From Muribaculaceae bacterium (GTDB lineage: Bacteria > Bacteroidota > Bacteroidia > Bacteroidales > Muribaculaceae): DNA of 38,576 nt. The position numbers and the translations under genes are program-made. Shown here in pieces: positions 36,302 to 38,576 of the stretch; position 1 is the first letter of the stretch; the number at the start of each line of letters is the position of its first letter. A model generated the notes under the pieces. It ran no database searches, was not told where the DNA came from, and worked only from the letters and a program-made list of their open reading frames with translations. The DNA is taken from positions 1 through 38,576 of the forward strand of contig JAFSYB010000137.1 in assembly GCA_017443765.1 (NCBI GenBank). The letters run 5' to 3'.

Positions 36302-36859
36302 TCACTCGCCACGCTCTACTTGGGAAATGTCCAGCGTGAGCGACGTCTCACGACCGAACACCTTCACAATCACCGTCAGCTCGTGCTTCTCGCGGTTCAC
36401 GTCCTTGATTTCGCCAACGAAACCGCTGAACGGACCGAAAGTCACCTTGACCGACTCGCCGACCATGTAGTCGTTCGCCGCTGCGGTAAGTTGCTCCGAC
36501 GTCTTCTCGGCCTTCCCGAGCATGCGCTCCATCTCGGCCTGAGAAGTGGGTTCCGGGCGCTTGTCGCCATCGCGCGAACGCACAAAGTCTATCACATTGG
36601 AGGTGTTCTGCAGGAAACTCTCAATGTCGCCCTTGAGTTCGGCCTCCACAAACACGTATCCCGACAACAGGGTGCGTTCTTTCTGCACCTTCTTGCCGGC
36701 ACGCGTCGCAAGCACCTTCTCTGTGGGAACCAAAACCTGAGAAATGCAATTGTTGAGGTAGGGATTGTTTTTGCGGGCAGCGTCCAACGTTTCCTTAACC
36801 TTCATCTCCTTGCCGGAGATGGCACGAAGCACGTACCATTTCTTGTTCTCTTCAGCCAT
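36302..36859 (-). CDS. nusG: Transcription termination/antitermination factor NusG
   Basis: The 185-residue factor binds RNA polymerase through its N-terminal domain (KKWYVLRAISGKEMKVKETL) and couples it to ribosomes or Rho through its C-terminal KOW domain (YMVGESVKVTFGPFSGFVGE). The length and domain order are those of the housekeeping NusG, not of a UpxY-type paralog, which would sit at a capsule locus. It follows secE in the usual order, with a 116-base gap that holds no gene. Confidence 0.96.
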   Translation of the reverse strand: MAEENKKWYVLRAISGKEMKVKETLDAARKNNPYLNNCISQVLVPTEKVLATRAGKKVQKERTLLSGYVFVEAELKGDIESFLQNTSNVIDFVRSRDGDKRPEPTSQAEMERMLGKAEKTSEQLTAAANDYMVGESVKVTFGPFSGFVGEIKDVNREKHELTVIVKVFGRETSLTLDISQVERGE

Positions 36860-36975
36860 CGATTCAGCTCATTGAAAGTTTAGTAAAAATCCACCTTGAT
36901 TCATTCACGCGCACTTGCCTGCTCGCACTACTGCGCCCGGCGGGCGGCGTGACGCTCGTGGCAACTCGCGTTGCC

Positions 36976-37173
36976 CTATGCGTTGTAAATCAAGTGCATG
37001 ATTTTATCCAGTCCCAGATCGATCAGCCAAAGCACAACCGCCAGTATGATGGAAGCAACCATAACGATGACTGTACTGTTGGCCAGCTCGCTCGCCGTCG
37101 GCCAGGACACCTTATGAACGAGTTCGTTATAAGACTCCTGGATATCCTTAAGTAGATTGTTGAAAAATTTCAT
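36976..37173 (-). CDS. secE: Preprotein translocase subunit SecE
   Basis: This 65-residue protein is the short form of SecE, with one membrane helix (TVIVMVASIILAVVLWLIDL). The preceding amphipathic segment carries the conserved NELVHKVSWPTASELANST that clamps SecY. The start MKFFNNLLKD at 37173 was preferred; a longer frame would run into the tRNA-Trp gene. Its position between tRNA-Trp and nusG is conserved in many bacteria. Confidence 0.95.
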   Translation of the reverse strand: MKFFNNLLKDIQESYNELVHKVSWPTASELANSTVIVMVASIILAVVLWLIDLGLDKIMHLIYNA

Positions 37174-37194
37174 CTCGTTTATTCTTCTCTTTTG

Positions 37195-37267
37195 CACGGG
37201 AAGTAAGACTCGAACTCACGACCTACGGTTTTGGAGACCGTCGCTCTACCAACTGAGCTATTCCCGT
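37195..37267 (-). tRNA. tRNA-Trp (CCA)
   Basis: On the minus strand the acceptor stem ACGGGAA pairs with TTCCCGT, followed by discriminator G. The anticodon stem ACGGT/ACCGT holds loop CTCCAAA (anticodon CCA), and the T loop is TTCGAGT. CCA is not encoded (GCAAAA follows). It lies between tuf and secE and is 21 bases from the secE start, so it is probably processed from a common transcript. Confidence 0.96.
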
Positions 37268-37271
37268 AAAT

Positions 37272-37323
37272 ATAGGCGGCCAGTCGCTTGACCACGCTTG
37301 CGGTATTCACACCGGCCGCCTAT
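37272..37323 (-). terminator. Hairpin between tuf and tRNA-Trp
   Basis: ataggcggcc (37272-37281) pairs perfectly with ggccgcctat (37314-37323) around a 32-base loop. It lies 35 bases after the tuf stop codon and directly before the tRNA. Without a T tract it may serve RNA processing instead of termination. Confidence 0.4.
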
Positions 37324-37357
37324 TTTGTTTGCCTTTCGGAAATCCGAACGCTTTGGA

Positions 37358-38575
37358 TTAGTCGTCCAGAATAGCGGTAATCTGGCCCGAGCCCACGGTG
37401 CGGCCACCCTCGCGGATAGCGAAACGCAGACCCTCGCTGCAGGCAACCGGGGTGATAAGCTTAACGTCAATCTCCACGTTGTCGCCGGGCATCACCATCT
37501 CCACGCCATCGGGCAGCATGATCTCGCCGGTCACGTCAAGCGTGCGGATGTAGAACTGCGGACGGTAGTGGTTGTGGAATGGGGTGTGACGGCCGCCCTC
37601 CTCTTTCTTCAGCACATAAATCGATGCCTTGAAGTGGTCGTGGGGCTTCACCATGCCCGGGTGGCAAATCACCATACCGCGCTTGATGGTCTTGTAGTCG
37701 ATACCGCGCAGCAGCAGACCCACATTGTCGCCAGCCTCGCCCTGGTCCAGAATCTTGCGGAACATCTCCACACCGGTCACCACCGACTTCATCTCGGCGC
37801 CAAGACCCATAATCTGCACCTCGTCACCAACCTTGATGACACCGGTCTCGATACGGCCCGTAGCCACGGTGCCGCGGCCGGTGATGGTGAACACGTCCTC
37901 GATGGGCATCAGGAACGGCTTGTCCACGTCACGCGGAGGAAGCGGAATCCAAGTGTCGACAGCGTCCATCAGCTCGAGAACCGACTGCACCCACTTGTTG
38001 TTCATGTCAAGGTCGCCGTCCACCTGTGCAGCCTCCAGGGCGCCCAGGGCCGAACCCTTGATCACGGGCGTGTTGTCACCGTCGAACTCATACTCGCCGA
38101 GGAGCTCGCGCACGTCCATCTCGACCAGCTCAATCATCTCCTCGTCAACATCGGGAGAATCGCACTTGTTCAGGAAAATCACCAGACGCGGCACGTTCAC
38201 CTGACGGGCGAGCAGGATGTGCTCGCGGGTCTGGGGCATCACGCCGTCGGTGGCGGCAACCACAACAATTGCACCGTCCATCTGGGCAGCACCAGTCACC
38301 ATATTCTTCACGTAGTCGGCGTGTCCGGGGCAGTCCACATGTGCGTAGTGGCGTTTGTCCGTCTCGTACTCAACGTGGGCAGTGTTGATGGTGATACCGC
38401 GCTCCTTCTCTTCGGGGGCGTTGTCGATTGAGTCAAACGAACGAACCTCGCTCAAGCCTTTCTTGGCCAGCACCATGGTGATGGCGGCGGTCAAAGTGGT
38501 CTTGCCATGGTCAACGTGGCCGATCGTGCCGATGTTGACATGGGGTTTGGTTCTCTGGAATGTTTCTTTTGCCAT
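37358..38575 (-). CDS. tuf: Elongation factor Tu
   Basis: The 405-residue GTPase delivers aminoacyl-tRNA to the ribosome. The G motifs are GHVDHGKT (about 19-26), DCPGH and NKCD; the switch sequence [14 protein letters not shown] is intact. Domains 2 and 3 are complete ([37 protein letters not shown]), and the C-terminus ends GQITAILDD. It is slightly longer than the enterobacterial form, with a few extra residues around [14 protein letters not shown]. The start codon lies at the very edge of the window, so its promoter cannot be seen. It heads the cluster that runs to rpoC. Confidence 0.98.
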   Translation of the reverse strand: MAKETFQRTKPHVNIGTIGHVDHGKTTLTAAITMVLAKKGLSEVRSFDSIDNAPEEKERGITINTAHVEYETDKRHYAHVDCPGHADYVKNMVTGAAQMDGAIVVVAATDGVMPQTREHILLARQVNVPRLVIFLNKCDSPDVDEEMIELVEMDVRELLGEYEFDGDNTPVIKGSALGALEAAQVDGDLDMNNKWVQSVLELMDAVDTWIPLPPRDVDKPFLMPIEDVFTITGRGTVATGRIETGVIKVGDEVQIMGLGAEMKSVVTGVEMFRKILDQGEAGDNVGLLLRGIDYKTIKRGMVICHPGMVKPHDHFKASIYVLKKEEGGRHTPFHNHYRPQFYIRTLDVTGEIMLPDGVEMVMPGDNVEIDVKLITPVACSEGLRFAIREGGRTVGSGQITAILDD

Positions 38576-38576
38576 A

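Noticed and set aside
36302..36859. Possible UpxY-type specialised NusG
   Set aside because: It lies in the conserved secE-nusG-rplK order and has the housekeeping KOW sequence.

Overview
The window looks like a chromosome segment of a Bacteroidota species, most likely order Bacteroidales (Muribaculaceae- or Prevotellaceae-like; the family is inferred). Three things point there. Many start sites are preceded by the Bacteroidota -7 box TAnnTTTG and lack Shine-Dalgarno sequences. There are many lipoproteins, a BspA-like leucine-rich-repeat protein, and a GHL10 protein ending in a dockerin-like module. The core proteins (FtsH, RpoB, RpoC, EF-Tu, Ddl, MurF, Pgi) are of Bacteroidales type.

Layout. 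(1) Positions 1-5101 are an AT-richer accessory stretch. An AAA ATPase/DUF4143 gene is bracketed by two 66-bp direct repeats made of large palindromes. Clusters of small hairpins with a TTC triloop lie on both sides. A DUF6155-like gene follows, then a restriction-modification unit: a C5-cytosine methyltransferase encoded as two overlapping pieces, overlapped in turn by a PD-(D/E)XK nuclease gene. (2) 5112-8507 encodes a large secreted GHL10 protein. (3) 8682-13821 is housekeeping: rsfS-ftsH on the minus strand, then ddl (-) and murF (+) diverging from a shared promoter region. (4) 14055-21708 is a surface and secreted set: one plus-strand secreted protein, then on the minus strand an S41-type peptidase, a 13-repeat LRR lipoprotein and three tandem paralogous secreted proteins. 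A hairpin-bearing repeat element lies between two of the paralogs. (5) 21794-25518 is metabolic: pgi, pnuC, tRNA-His and nagA, all minus strand. (6) 25718-38575 is the classic gene-expression cluster on the minus strand, in transcription order tuf, tRNA-Trp, secE, nusG, rplK, rplA, rplJ, rplL, rpoB, rpoC, with an attenuator-like terminator between rplL and rpoB and a strong terminator after rpoC.

How the genes work together. The housekeeping blocks are conventional: peptidoglycan precursor synthesis by Ddl and MurF, ribosome silencing and membrane proteolysis by RsfS and FtsH, and transcription/translation by the tuf-rpoC cluster. The best candidates for something undescribed are the ATPase module with its palindromic repeats, the family of triloop hairpins whose stems change while the loop stays fixed, and the two-part methyltransferase with its unassigned nuclease. 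No CRISPR array, rRNA, integrase or transposase was seen.
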